Of a stretch of DNA of 64,000 nucleotides, positions 1-10,571 are shown in pieces. The position numbers and the translations under genes were made by a program. The stretch lies in NCBI GenBank assembly GCA_028279865.1, contig JANQMV010000053.1:1-64000 (forward strand). Reading direction: 5' to 3'. Source of the stretch: Candidatus Altimarinota bacterium (GTDB lineage: Bacteria > Patescibacteriota > Gracilibacteria > JANQMV01). The stretch's first letter is position 1; each line of letters starts with the position of its first letter. Under the pieces are notes generated by a model, which had not been told where the DNA came from, searched no databases, and saw nothing but the letters and a program-made list of their open reading frames with translations.

Positions 1-54
1 TTTTTTTAAGTAGTGCTTACCCCACCTAACCTTCCCTACAAGGGGAGGAATAAA

Positions 55-345
55 TTATTTCACAATTCCCAAAACATCACTTTCAGAAAGAATAAGAACT
101 TCTTTTCCTTCGATTTTGATTTCGTTCGGTCCGTATTTGCGGAAGATTACGATATCTCCTTCTTTTACTGTCATTGGGATGCGTTTTCCATCAGGAGTCA
201 TTTTTCCTTCTCCTGCAGCGATTACTTTTCCTTTCTGAGGTTTTTCTTTTCCTGCGGTATCAGGTAAAACGATTCCGCTTGCTGTAGTAGCATTTTCTTC
301 AATTGCTTCTACAACTAGGCGATCATCTAGAGGTTGGATGTTCAT
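55..345 (-). CDS. groES: Co-chaperonin GroES (Cpn10)
   Basis: This 96-residue protein has the normal GroES length. It opens with [11 protein letters not shown], and the mobile-loop region follows ([10 protein letters not shown], about residues 23-32). The GKVIAAGEG and [13 protein letters not shown] segments are typical of the family. GroES caps the GroEL folding chamber in the cytoplasm. groEL is not in the window; the gene lies at the window edge, so groEL could follow beyond base 1. A CIRCE operator and a promoter lie just upstream, so HrcA-type heat-shock repression is expected. The start has no Shine-Dalgarno, like most genes here. The stop is TAA. Confidence 0.97.
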   Translation of the reverse strand: MNIQPLDDRLVVEAIEENATTASGIVLPDTAGKEKPQKGKVIAAGEGKMTPDGKRIPMTVKEGDIVIFRKYGPNEIKIEGKEVLILSESDVLGIVK

Positions 346-378
346 AGTAGATTAAATTTAAAGATATAAATGTTTTTA

Positions 379-405
379 TTAGCACTTCCTTCTGGGGAGT
401 GCTAA
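379..405. promoter_or_regulatory. CIRCE operator upstream of groES
   Basis: Inverted repeat TTAGCACTT-N9-GAGTGCTAA, one base off the canonical CIRCE (TTAGCACTC-N9-GAGTGCTAA). It lies between the predicted groES -10 and the start codon. CIRCE is bound by the repressor HrcA; no hrcA gene is in this window. Confidence 0.93.
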
Positions 406-408
406 AGT

Positions 409-436
409 ATTCTATACAAATAAATCAGAGAATCAA
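409..436 (-). promoter_or_regulatory. Predicted groES promoter
   Basis: On the minus strand: -35 TTGATT (431-436), 16-bp spacer, -10 TAGAAT (409-414). It lies directly upstream of the CIRCE element, so bound HrcA would cover the initial transcribed region. Confidence 0.6.
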
Positions 437-465
437 TTGACATAAGCAGTCTAACATGATTTAAT
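437..465 (+). promoter_or_regulatory. Predicted promoter of the 604-aa gene
   Basis: -35 TTGACA (437-442), 17-bp spacer, -10 TTTAAT (460-465), with the ATG at 496. It is back to back with the groES promoter. Confidence 0.6.
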
Positions 466-495
466 TGAAAAACTTTTAAAATTAAAAACTTATAA

Positions 496-2310
496 ATGAT
501 TGAGAAAGTTGAGCATAAATACGAGCTACCTTCAAACATTGATCAAAGTAAGCTTAAAAATTTAATGGGTCCTAAAGGTCTTGAAGCCTTTAAAAAAGCT
601 GTAAAAATTTTTGGATCATCTGCACTTTGTGAAGAAGAATTTGAAGGAAAAACAGGTTTGGTTATTCAATTAAGGAAAGAAAGCCTTCCTTATGTAAATA
701 TTGTCATTGAAGAAATAATTAAAATGTTGGAAGATAAGTATTTAGATAAGGGAAAAATACAGGTGACCAGCAAACGAAAGAAAAAAGGTAAAAAGATTGT
801 AAAGAAAAAACGTGTAGGCAAAGGAGTTCTAAAAAAAGATATGAGCTTTATTTTGAAAGATTATGACACAGCAGTGGCAAAGCTTTTTCCCGATTACGCA
901 ATTTCCGGAAAAGTTTCGAAAGAGTCTTATATTCTAAATGAACTCTATTCGCGATTATCCGGATATTTATTAGCCCTTATCGGAACAAAAGAAAACTCCC
1001 ATAAGCAAAAAAAAACACATCAAGCATTCTTTGCTTTTATCGAACAAGCAAAAGATAGAGAATTGAAACCAGAAGATGACAAAGCTTTTCTTTTTCCTCA
1101 TCAATATCAAGCTCTGCAGAAATCAATTATTCCTTTTCTTAAAGGGAACAAGTTTAATAAATTCAACCCACTTACACAAAAAGAATGGACAGAAAAAGAG
1201 CTTAAAGCAGAAAATGACAGAATTGCCTCAATAATTTTAAACAATCAAGCTTACGAGATTCCCATTTGTCCTATCGACAACGAAAGCCTTGCAGATGAAA
1301 GATACGTTTTTAAGCTCGCACCTTTAGAGCCTGAAATCAACGCATTTGGAGTATACTTAGCTCAAGCAGGGTATGTAGAAGAAAAATATGGAGAAGAGTT
1401 GAAAGAAGATTCAGAAATGCACAAAAAAACAATGGCAAAGCATGTTTTTAGTGAGTCAGGAACTGAAATGGTTCTCACACATGCATTCAAGGGCGGGCTA
1501 GATCCTATTTTTATTAATAGATTCTCAGGAAATTTAAGCGTTGGTACTTTTGGTCCCGAATCCTTAAAGTTAATTTCAAAAGATTCTCTAGCCTATGAAT
1601 TAATTCGAAATGATGTTCTTTGGTATCTAGCACAAACTATTTGTAAGAGAAGCACTCTTGAAAAAGTTTTTGGAGATATTTTTAAAGTTAAAAAAGAGGG
1701 AACAAAGCAAACCAAGACAACAACAGGAGAAAATTTGGATGGAAAAGAAAGAAAAATGCTTATTTTTCCCAAAGGAGCAGTGCAAAGTATTAGTAAAAGA
1801 CTGGATTTCATTCTTAAAAAAATTAAATCAGGTGTTAGAAGAGAAGATTCTTCTTTTAAAGATGATGCAAAAGATGAAATAGAGGAAGCTAAAGAAAAGA
1901 AAGAAAAAGAAATATCTAAGAAAAAAAGAATTGGTGGGCATAAAAAGCTCTTACACCTCAGAAAAAAGTTGGTTTACAATAAAGAAACATCTGAATATGA
2001 CCTAATTGTTAAAGCTACCAAACCTTCAAAAGGAGCTTTGAAAAAAATAATTGACACAGAGATCAAGCTTGGCGTCGGTCTTGAGCTTATTGATATTGAA
2101 GGTGGCGTCATTTACCCGGATGAAATTGACTTTGTCTGCAAAGAATTAAATTTAAAAAATATAGATGAATTAATCTCATTCTTTGAAAAAGAAGATTTAA
2201 GAGTTTTTAAAAGGTATGAAACTTGGGCAGGGAAAACTGACGATCTTGCTCTAACAGTAAGAGAAGGAAGGGTTAAATCAAAAGAGTTGTTAAATAGATT
2301 GCCCATTTAA
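496..2310 (+). CDS. Unknown 604-aa lysine-rich protein
   Basis: I do not recognise this family. The product is 604 residues and cytoplasmic in character, with no signal peptide or membrane segment. Very basic stretches occur around residues 93-110 (KRKKKGKK, KKKRVGKG) and 465-485, and a charged helical segment (EEAKEKKEKEISKKK) lies near residue 460. A central part reads GLDPIFINRFSGNLSVGTFG, and the C-terminus looks globular. The basic patches could bind nucleic acid, but no catalytic motif is visible. A good sigma70-like promoter precedes it, divergent from groES. Its TAA shares bases with the stop codon of the convergent tatD gene. It has no in-frame TGA. Confidence 0.85.
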   Translation: MIEKVEHKYELPSNIDQSKLKNLMGPKGLEAFKKAVKIFGSSALCEEEFEGKTGLVIQLRKESLPYVNIVIEEIIKMLEDKYLDKGKIQVTSKRKKKGKKIVKKKRVGKGVLKKDMSFILKDYDTAVAKLFPDYAISGKVSKESYILNELYSRLSGYLLALIGTKENSHKQKKTHQAFFAFIEQAKDRELKPEDDKAFLFPHQYQALQKSIIPFLKGNKFNKFNPLTQKEWTEKELKAENDRIASIILNNQAYEIPICPIDNESLADERYVFKLAPLEPEINAFGVYLAQAGYVEEKYGEELKEDSEMHKKTMAKHVFSESGTEMVLTHAFKGGLDPIFINRFSGNLSVGTFGPESLKLISKDSLAYELIRNDVLWYLAQTICKRSTLEKVFGDIFKVKKEGTKQTKTTTGENLDGKERKMLIFPKGAVQSISKRLDFILKKIKSGVRREDSSFKDDAKDEIEEAKEKKEKEISKKKRIGGHKKLLHLRKKLVYNKETSEYDLIVKATKPSKGALKKIIDTEIKLGVGLELIDIEGGVIYPDEIDFVCKELNLKNIDELISFFEKEDLRVFKRYETWAGKTDDLALTVREGRVKSKELLNRLPI

Positions 2311-3068
2311 ACCCCAAAAAAAATTTCCGCATTCTCCGTAGTCACCCTCGCCACCTCATCAAGCCCTACCTCCTTAATCTCCGCAATCTTCTTTGCAATC
2401 TCCACCACATAAGCCGGCTCATTCCTCTCTCCACGAAAAGCCTGCGGCGCTAAAAAAGGGCAATCTGTCTCAAGCATAATCCGTTCCAGCGGCGTATTTG
2501 CCACAACCTGACGTATTTCCTCCGCTTTCGGATAAGTAATAATCCCCGTAAAAGACAAAAAATACCCCATAGCCAAAACCTCATCTGCAAAATCCTGTGT
2601 TTCGGAAAAACAATGAATTACAGCATTCTTCGGTCTTTCCTTCCTCAAAACCTCCAACATATCACTCCCCGCCTCCCGCGTATGAACCACCACAGGTTTA
2701 CTCAGCTCATTCGCAATCTTCATCTGCTCAATAAAAACTTTTTTCTGAACATCACTCTCCGCATTCTTATGGAAATAATCCAATCCCACCTCCCCTATTG
2801 CTACAACCTTCTTATACTTGGCGAAAAGATAAATTTCCTCCAATGTTTTAATATCGAAATTTTCTACATCGGAAGGATGCACTCCCACACTCGCCCAAAC
2901 ATTTTTGTGTTTTTCCGCTATTTCAAGAGATTTTTTACTTCTTTCCAAACTACAACCAATATTAATAATCTTCTCCACCCCTTTTTCAAAAGCAGTCTCA
3001 ATCACCTGATCAAGATCATTTTTAAACTCCGGAAAATCCAGATGTGCATGGGTATCAATGAATTTCAT
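2307..3068 (-). CDS. tatD: TatD-family metal-dependent DNase
   Basis: The 253 residues match the usual TatD length. It begins with the metal-binding FIDTHAHLDF motif. Further family blocks are WASVGVHPSDV (about 60-70), GEVGLDYFH (metal-binding Glu), PVVVHTREAG and the C-terminal LETDCPFLAP with its metal-binding Asp, followed by RGERNEPAYV. TatD proteins are TIM-barrel amidohydrolase-fold enzymes with 3'-5' exonuclease activity in the cytoplasm. The gene is convergent with the 604-aa gene and the two stop codons overlap by four bases. The start is ATG without a Shine-Dalgarno. Confidence 0.95.
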   Translation of the reverse strand: MKFIDTHAHLDFPEFKNDLDQVIETAFEKGVEKIINIGCSLERSKKSLEIAEKHKNVWASVGVHPSDVENFDIKTLEEIYLFAKYKKVVAIGEVGLDYFHKNAESDVQKKVFIEQMKIANELSKPVVVHTREAGSDMLEVLRKERPKNAVIHCFSETQDFADEVLAMGYFLSFTGIITYPKAEEIRQVVANTPLERIMLETDCPFLAPQAFRGERNEPAYVVEIAKKIAEIKEVGLDEVARVTTENAEIFFGV

Positions 3069-3254
3069 GAAGTTTGCCTAGAAATTAAATTCTAAAAAAA
3101 GAAATGGTTTTGAATTCTATAAAGCAAAACTAAAAAAATTGAGAGATTTTAAGATTTCAATTAAAAGTCTTGCCTTGGCTAAAAAAAATTTGCCAAATCG
3201 TAAAATTACGCATAAAATATAGCATGTTGAAATTTAATTTATAATATAAAAATT

Positions 3255-3740
3255 ATGGCAGACGATAATCAACAAATTCCTAACCCTCCCATGGGAGACG
3301 ACAATACAGGTCAAGACAATACTCAAGCTGGGGATCAAGGAGATGGTGAAGATAAGCCGGTAGTGCCAATCGGAAATTTTGGTAAAGATGATAATTTTAC
3401 CCCGAAGGTAAAGGTACCTGCGCATAATCTAAATTTTGATGAAACATATTTTTTACGACTACTTGCAGGTTCAATTTCTCTTACAAAAGAAGAAAAGAAA
3501 AGGATAATTCAAGCTATCCCTAAACTTTCTCAGTTTCAAATTGATGAATTAATCAAAATTCTGGAAGAAGAAAAAAGAAAATTCTCGGAATTAGATGTAA
3601 AACACAAGGAACAATTACAAAAATTAGAGCAAAAACACGCCCAAGAGTGGGATCAACTTGAAATGGACGAAGAACAAGAAGAAAAGGCTGGAGAAGATGA
3701 AGCTCAGGCTGACGATATTCGTAAGAGTCTTGGACTTTAG
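3255..3740 (+). CDS. Acidic hypothetical protein with helical C-terminus
   Basis: This 161-residue protein has a low-complexity Asn/Gln/Asp/Gly N-terminus (residues 1-45). A short globular part follows (LNFDETYFLRLLAGSISLTK). Then comes a helix pair, LTKEEKKRIIQAIPKLS with QIDELIKILEEE, leading into a Glu/Lys/Gln-rich coiled coil. Similar short helical proteins are common in CPR genomes, but no function is known to me. No export signal is seen. Two hairpin terminators lie just downstream, so it is probably a single-gene transcript. Confidence 0.8.
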   Translation: MADDNQQIPNPPMGDDNTGQDNTQAGDQGDGEDKPVVPIGNFGKDDNFTPKVKVPAHNLNFDETYFLRLLAGSISLTKEEKKRIIQAIPKLSQFQIDELIKILEEEKRKFSELDVKHKEQLQKLEQKHAQEWDQLEMDEEQEEKAGEDEAQADDIRKSLGL

Positions 3741-3782
3741 TCAGAAACGCTACGCTTAAGAAGTTTAGGCTTTAAAAAAAAT

Positions 3783-3810
3783 AAAAAGAGTGGTTTGTAC
3801 TACTCTTTTT
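3783..3810 (+). terminator. Intrinsic terminator after the acidic protein gene
   Basis: The stem AAAAAGAGT/ACTCTTTTT with a 10-nt loop ends in a T run, 42 nt after the stop codon at 3740. Confidence 0.8.
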
Positions 3811-3817
3811 TAAAATG

Positions 3818-3843
3818 TAGAGAGCAATAATTATTGCTCTCTA
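3818..3843. terminator. Perfect 26-bp palindrome, probable bidirectional terminator
   Basis: Thirteen-base arms (first arm TAGAGAGCAATAA) match perfectly with no spacer. It lies between two convergent genes and is followed by a T-rich stretch on the plus strand, so it could stop transcription from both sides, including the 1,753-aa gene ending at 3899. Confidence 0.65.
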
Positions 3844-3898
3844 TTTTCTACAATTTAATAATATAAATCCTTTAATCTGAAAAATCAGAGTTCAGACG

Positions 3899-6800
3899 TT
3901 ATTCTTCCGTCTCCTTCTTCCACTGATCAAAATTCCTCCAATCATCCCAATTTTTCACCCATTTCATTTTTTTTCTCGCTTTAAATGCTTTTGCCTCTTG
4001 GGTTTCTTCCTTTGTTTCTTCATTTTCCGTTTGAGCTTTTTCTCATCGTTCTTCAGCAAGTCTCCATTGGGCAAATTCGAGGAATCTACGCATATCTTTG
4101 AGACTGTCTTGTTTTGTAAAAATCTTTTCTTTTGCGATTGTGTAAATTTCATCCATAGTTGTATTTTCTGCACGTGTGTAACCCATTGCTTCTAATTCAC
4201 AGGCAATTTCTTCTTTTTCATCTTTGCGTTTCCAGAAAAGAATAAAGAAAAACGTAGTTCAAAAGATTAATGCAAGTAATAACCATAAGTAATTCCATTT
4301 CTTGTCCATTGGTAAAATTGGTGCGGCTGTGTGACAGTCCGAATCTTCTGTAATTTTGAATGGAACAGTTAGATCAGGACTACGGATCCCGTCAGGAGTA
4401 ATCGCATACAGCGTCACAGTGTGATCACCTACCTCAAGAGCCTTTGGTGATTTGATTGCAAAATCACCAACATTACTATCAGCAATCAGAGAGGATGTCA
4501 GTACCAAACTTCTCCATGTGGCAATAACCTGACTTCCAAAATATGTTGTACCTCTAACTTCAGGTATTTTATCACAAATCACAACTTCAACTCCCTGGAA
4601 GAAATTATCAACAGTCAATTCTTCAACGCTTAAATATTGAGGATTCGGTGCTGCCAAATTTAGTGTTGCATCAATTTCTACAAGTAGTTTTTTGGTTTTA
4701 CTACGCTTTCTACCATCATTATCATACAGCGTCGCTGAAACAAAATATTTACCATCCTCCAATTCAAAAACATCTTTAAAATCATCCATTTCAAATTTAG
4801 AGATGTCAACACCGGTAAATTTGTCTTTATTTAAATCAATTGAAAGTTTACCAACAAAAATGCTTGTTTCATCCGCACGAGTTAAGACATTTGCAACTGT
4901 TTCATGTTCTTCGTTTTCAAATGTAATTTTTACAATTGCGTCCGGAGGAGCAATTCCTTTTACTAAGGGATCTCAGGTCGATAAGAAAGTATTGTCTTTA
5001 ATGTTTGTAATTGCAAAGTATTTTTTGTTGCTTTTAGGGTCAAGCGGATCAGTTCCGTAAACAAAAATTTCTTCCGCGTCCGTCAGTCCGTCTCCATCGG
5101 TATCTTCTTTGAGAGGATTTGTCTTATAGTCATACTCCAATTTATCTGACAAACCATCCCCGTCAAAATCGCGTGTTCCTAAATCATCTCTCAGTTCATT
5201 GAAATAGAGCATTTCCCAATTATCATCTATACCATTTTTATTTTCATCAGGAAATTTGCTATCAGGATCAAGGGGGTCTGTGCCAATTTGAACTTCACGT
5301 CCATCAGTTAAACCGTCTCCATCGGTATCGGGGTTAAATGGATCCGTACTCCATTGATATTCTGCACGATTACTCAAGCCGTCTTGGTCCGGATCTTGGT
5401 TCGCATCACTTGGATCATCCGGATTTAAACCATGTTCTTCTTCCCATTGATCAGGCATCCCGTCACCATCTCTGTCTCCCGGGAAAGATGTAGGATCGAG
5501 AGGGTCTGTACCTAACTGAACTTCACTACCATCGTTAAACCTGTCTCCATCGGTATCTTTATTATTAGGATCGGTTTCATGATTTTTTACTTCGTCCCCA
5601 TCAGTTAATCCATCTCCGTCAGAGTCTTTTTTATTGGGGTCTGTATAGTATACTTTTACTTCTTCATAATCTGTTAAACCATCATTGTCCGTGTCCTGAA
5701 TTAAAGGATTTGTTCCATAAACATACTCTTCATAATCTGTTAAACCATCATTGTCCGTGTCCCTGTTTTTATACCAATCAGCACTGTGTGGTAAGTCTTG
5801 ATAGTATTGTTCTTCCCAGTCATCATCAATTCCGTTTCAGTCTTCATCATTTATATTTGCATTTCCGGGATCATTCGGATCAAGCGGATCTGTTCCATTA
5901 CGAACTTCTTGTCCATCCAGTAAACCATCTCAATCTGTGTCCGGTTTTAAAGGATCGGTGTAATAAACTTTCACTTCTTCTCCGTCTTTGAGACCATCGT
6001 CGTCCGTGTCTGCATCATTTAAATCCGTGCCTTTTTCATATTCTTCACGATTCGTTAACCCATCACTATCCCAATCCTCGAAGGCATCAGCCGGATCATT
6101 TGGATTCATTCCATTGTTTTCTTCCCAAACATCCGGAATTCCGTCTTCATCTGTATCAACCACATTGTTGTTTGTTGGATCAAGAGGATCGGTACCTGAT
6201 TCAACTTCTACTCAATCAGAGATCCCGTCTCCATCTGTATCAGTGTTACAAGGATCAGTGCCTAGTTCAATTTCAGTTCCATCATCCAGCCCATCGCCAT
6301 CAGTATCAGCATTAAGGATATATGGACAACTTGTTAATTCTTGACCGTCCAAAAGACCGTCTTTGTCTGTATCAGGGTCAAGTGGGTTGCTACCGTAAGT
6401 ATATTCGTCTAGATTTGTTAAACCATCTTCATCCGGATCAGAATCTGCATCTCCCGGATCAAGTGGATTAAAACCATATTCATTTTCCCAATAATCCGGC
6501 ATTCCATCACCGTCGCTATCTCCGTCTGAAACATCATGTCAACCTTGATTTGTCGGAGGTCTTTCAATAATCTCTACACGACGCAAGGTTTCAGATGATT
6601 CGTTATTAAATACGTCGCGTACTTTCAGATAGATATTTTTCACTCCCAGCCCCTCAGTAACTGCTATAATTTTATTTGTATCTGCAGTAATCCAATTCTC
6701 TACGTTAGTTCCATAACTTCCATGGTTAGAATTAACATTTCCTGTAATATACATCTGCGTTACATCTTCTCACAGGGTGATAGTTAAAGGAATTACCGAA

Positions 6801-9160
6801 CTATATGTATAACAAAGTGAATTAGTCGAATTTCAAGTACAAATTGATGGATCTACAACATAATCAAAGGTCGGAGGACTTTGTCTTAATTTGACAATTT
6901 TTGTTATGGAAGCACTTTCATTATGCGCAGGTCAGCGTATTTTAAAATTGATGTTTTTCAAACCGTCTCCAGAAGTTAAATCTATACTTGCGTTATCTGC
7001 ATAAGGAATCCATGTATTGGTGTTTGATCATGTTACATCTCCGGAAATCATCATGTCATAATATTGATTATCTAAAACCAAGCCCACATCAATATCTAAA
7101 ATCTGGTTTAATTGGTCAGAATAACAAGTTCCATTGTAATTAGTGCAGTTTAAAACAGTGACATCGCCTGATTCTACAGATGGGGCGATTTGCCAAAATC
7201 TGAATTCCTCGGATGCTTCTGAAGAGGCATTTCAATCTCCGTCATTTACATATGCACTAGCCGCATCTCTGACTTTTACCGTAATTGTTTTTTGCTTACT
7301 CAGCATATCTCCATCCACACTAGGATCTAAAGGTACTGTTACTGTAGAAGAAAAAGGTATCCATTGATTAACATTGCTTGAATATGTTGAACCTAGGTCT
7401 GTTGAAACATCTCCTGAAATATACATTTCCGCATAATCAGGATCTGTGGACAGCTCTATCTCTACATCATACTTAAGAGTGTGGCAGCTTGGATTAAAAC
7501 GACCATAACAATTAAAATCTCCCGGATCCGGAAGTGTTATTGTGAGTGGATCGGGAGCAACTGTATCAACTCTTATTTCTGCTCCTGAATCCGGTGTTGT
7601 TGCAGGAATTTCTTCAGTATTACCCAAATTATCTGTCGCTCTGGTATAAAATGAATACATTCCATCATTAGAGGCGATAAATTCAATCGGAGATAAGAAA
7701 AAATGTCCATCCGGATGCAAAGTATCTGTATATTTTTGGTAAGCTCAACCTTCATAGGAATAGTAAAGCTCAACATAATCCAAATCAACAGCATTGCTTG
7801 TTGTATAAACTACATCGAAAGTTTGATTAGTTGTGTATTCAGGTAAGGCTAGTACATGAGATTCCGGTGCTTCGGTATCAATTTCATAAATTTCTTCATT
7901 AATGGAACTTTCTATATTGCCAGCCGCATCAGTAGCAAAAAAACAAAGTTTACCTTCATTCACTCATGATTCTATTTCAAATGGTCAGCTATAGTCATTG
8001 TAGACAACTGAGCTACCGGAACAGTTTTCTGTCACTCAGGCTGCATATTGAATTGTTGCATCAGATTCGGTTGTGAGTGTGATTAATTGGTTTGTTGCGT
8101 ATCTGCCCCCAACCGGATTTGCGCTTGAAGTTGGTTTAATTGAGTCAAAAATAATGGAATCACTAATTTCCGCTGTAGTTTCGTTATTTTTATTATCTAA
8201 ATAACGAACATAAACTTTTTTTTCACCTTGATCTGAATTTCAGCCATAATTTGCATCATTTAGATCCCAACCTGTTTTTGCACTATTATAAAACTCATAA
8301 ACACTCCATGGACCGCTTGAAGAATTGCTGAATTGCATCCTTACCGCATCATCTGTAGTTAAAGTTAGATCAACAATATTAAAATTCGTATAAGCATCTC
8401 CATTATTAATTTCCACAGAACCATTTGGAGGAGTGGTGTCCGGAGGGCTTCCACTATCGGTAAAACACGCTACAGAAATACCATTACTTTCATCTCCATT
8501 TGCATTTAAGCTTGTTAATTTAAATGTATATTCAGTTCCGGCAATAAGGCTTTCAGCAATGGTCGTCTGAGCTCAACTTCATAAGGTCTGAATTAAAGCA
8601 TCATCTTGGTAAAGGTTTTGAGTCACCAAAGTTCCACTTGAGGCGCTTCTATTCCAGTTTAAGGTTATACTGTCGGTAAATAAATTTGAACAAGTAAGAT
8701 TAGTTGCATCTAAAGGCGGGCTAGTCGTGTGTGTTGTCAAAATCGTACTTTCTCTTCAGTTAAAATATGCGCTTAAGTTCAATGTATAATTTTCATCTCA
8801 GCAAGGCAATGCCAAAATCGTGTAACCTGTAGAAGTTCACGGAATTACGTTAAAAGAACTTGGAGAACCCGAAGAAGACAGTTGCCAAGTCAATTGATAA
8901 CCGTCTACATAACAATTCGGTCAGCTTGTCGGTAAGCTACAATGTTTGCTTACATCCCAAGTTGTTTCAATTCTACAGTCGGGTATTGATGTCCACCTTG
9001 CTTTAAAATTACTCGGTGGTGCGACTTTTATCTCCGCATTAATATCAGTAAATCACTGAACACTTGCAGTTAAATATTCCCAAGCAATCGGTCAGGTTAC
9101 ATAACTAAAGATCATTGAAAATCATATCAAAAAAGCGATAATTTTTTTGTTTTTAAGCAT
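3899..9160 (-). CDS. 1,753-aa surface protein: FnIII, Ig-like, TSP3 repeats, C-terminal TM
   Basis: This is one open frame only if TGA is read as Gly; it has about 26 in-frame TGA codons, and every fragment lies in the same frame. A signal peptide or anchor ([12 protein letters not shown]...) is followed by a fibronectin-III-like domain (about residues 150-245). Several Ig-like domains with '[10 protein letters not shown]' and 'YITGNV' type strands come next, to about residue 860. About 500 residues of thrombospondin-type-3 repeats follow ([12 protein letters not shown] style, about 873-1370), expected to bind calcium. After another Ig-like pair comes a transmembrane helix ([12 protein letters not shown], about 1617-1637) and a charged tail of about 115 residues ending KKETEE. 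It is therefore probably membrane-anchored with a large outer region. The DUF916-like gene lies 38 bp upstream in the same direction. Ligand unknown. Confidence 0.9.
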
Positions 9161-9198
9161 GATGTTGTGATTTTTAGAGAAAAGTCTAAGCATTACTA

Positions 9199-10488
9199 TT
9201 ATTTTTTCTTCTTTTTAAGTAAAAGTACAATCGCCACGATAATTACTATAAGAGAAATTCCTGCAACTACTCCTTGCCATCCTAGTAAAAGAGCCATCAG
9301 AGGATTTCCAATAACAAATTTAATCGGATCTGATTTGATATCGTCTAAAGTCCCTTCATGTTCGTAAACAGCAGTATATTTACCGGAAGGTACTTCTTTG
9401 TTCCATGTAAAATTATAGGTACGTTCCTCCCCTTGTTTTAAGTAATCTTCTCCTTCTGGAAGAGCAATCTCATCTACTTGAAAATCAAAAGAGTTTAAAA
9501 TTTTAATTGAACCGATCGGCTTGACCAGGACATTTCCTTTATTTTTTAAGACTAAGTTAAAATTACGGCTCATTAAGTCAAATTCAAAATTTACAACTTC
9601 AAGAGAACGGTTCAAAGTGAATTCAATTGTTTTTGTCAGAAGTTCTTTTATGTCAGAATAAGCCACTTTCAATTCAGCGGTAATTTTTTCGTTATAGAGT
9701 GGTTCTTCCCAAGTTCCTTCAAAAACCCGGCTACTTTGCGGTAGTAAGTGACCTTTTTTATAATTTACAGGGATATAGTCAAAAGATTGTTTTTGACCCT
9801 CAGAATTAATAACTTCTCCTACTTTTTGCAAAACTTCTCCTTTTGCATTTTTTAAAACAATACGACCATCGGGAACAAAATGTACATTACCGGTATTTTT
9901 AAGATCAACATTGAAAACCAATGCTTGATCATCATAAACCTTAGAGCTGTTTAAAGAAAAATCATTAATACTTGATTCTTCTACTCTATTACCGGTTACG
10001 TTAATTAAAAGCAGAGAAGCAACTCTAACTTGAATTTTGATACCTTCAACGGGATTCGGGTCATATGGTTCAAAAAGAAGAGCTGCATAGTGTCCTCCCG
10101 GTTCTGCATTTTCCGGTGCAGTAATTGCGTATTCAACTTCGTAAGTCGAAAATGGCGGTACAGTCACTTGGTCTTCAGAAAGTTCAATCCAGTTTGTTGC
10201 ATCTTGCGGATTGGTTTTATCTCCGGGTTTCATTTGATCCGGAAAACCAGATTGATCCGCACCAATAAAAACCTCCAAAACCGGAACAGCTGTCACTTGT
10301 TCTTTTGTATTATTTACAACAGAAACTGTTCTTGTCACAGTTTCTCCCGGTGCAATGTTAATGTCATTTTTTAGTGGCCTAATCCCGATACTTTTACCTG
10401 CCGCGCTTACAGATACAATCGGTAAAATAATTAAAGCGAGGTAAGTAAGTAGAGTTTTTTGCACTAGTTTTTTAAATTTGTTTTTCAT
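9199..10488 (-). CDS. DUF916-like membrane-anchored surface protein
   Basis: The 429-residue protein has a signal peptide ending near SVSAAG. An N-terminal Ig-like domain follows, typical of DUF916/WxL-interacting proteins: IAPGETVTRTVSVVNNT and, later, ENAEPGGHYAALLFE. A second Ig-like domain follows (LKNTGNVHFVPDGRIVLKN), then a third beta-rich region. It ends in one transmembrane helix (GVVAGISLIVIIVAIVLLL) and a KKKKK stop-transfer. In Gram-positive bacteria such proteins pair with WxL surface proteins. Here it sits between the TSP3 protein and three proteins sharing a C-terminal domain, so a similar scaffold role is inferred. It has no in-frame TGA, unlike its neighbours on both sides. 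Confidence 0.85.
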   Translation of the reverse strand: MKNKFKKLVQKTLLTYLALIILPIVSVSAAGKSIGIRPLKNDINIAPGETVTRTVSVVNNTKEQVTAVPVLEVFIGADQSGFPDQMKPGDKTNPQDATNWIELSEDQVTVPPFSTYEVEYAITAPENAEPGGHYAALLFEPYDPNPVEGIKIQVRVASLLLINVTGNRVEESSINDFSLNSSKVYDDQALVFNVDLKNTGNVHFVPDGRIVLKNAKGEVLQKVGEVINSEGQKQSFDYIPVNYKKGHLLPQSSRVFEGTWEEPLYNEKITAELKVAYSDIKELLTKTIEFTLNRSLEVVNFEFDLMSRNFNLVLKNKGNVLVKPIGSIKILNSFDFQVDEIALPEGEDYLKQGEERTYNFTWNKEVPSGKYTAVYEHEGTLDDIKSDPIKFVIGNPLMALLLGWQGVVAGISLIVIIVAIVLLLKKKKK

Positions 10489-10571
10489 TTTTAGTTTGGA
10501 TTAAATAATAAATAACCTTATCATCCCGAATTTTTACATATTTTTAAAGTATTTGTAAATAGACTAACAGT

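Noticed and set aside
4973-6502. CRISPR-like regular repeats
   Set aside because: The periodicity is coding (TSP3 D-x-D-G units) and the repeats vary at wobble positions; no constant repeat with unique spacers is seen anywhere in the window.
3899-9160. TGA read as tryptophan (table 4)
   Set aside because: TGA replaces Gly in TSP3, collagen and LamG motifs, while Trp positions use TGG.
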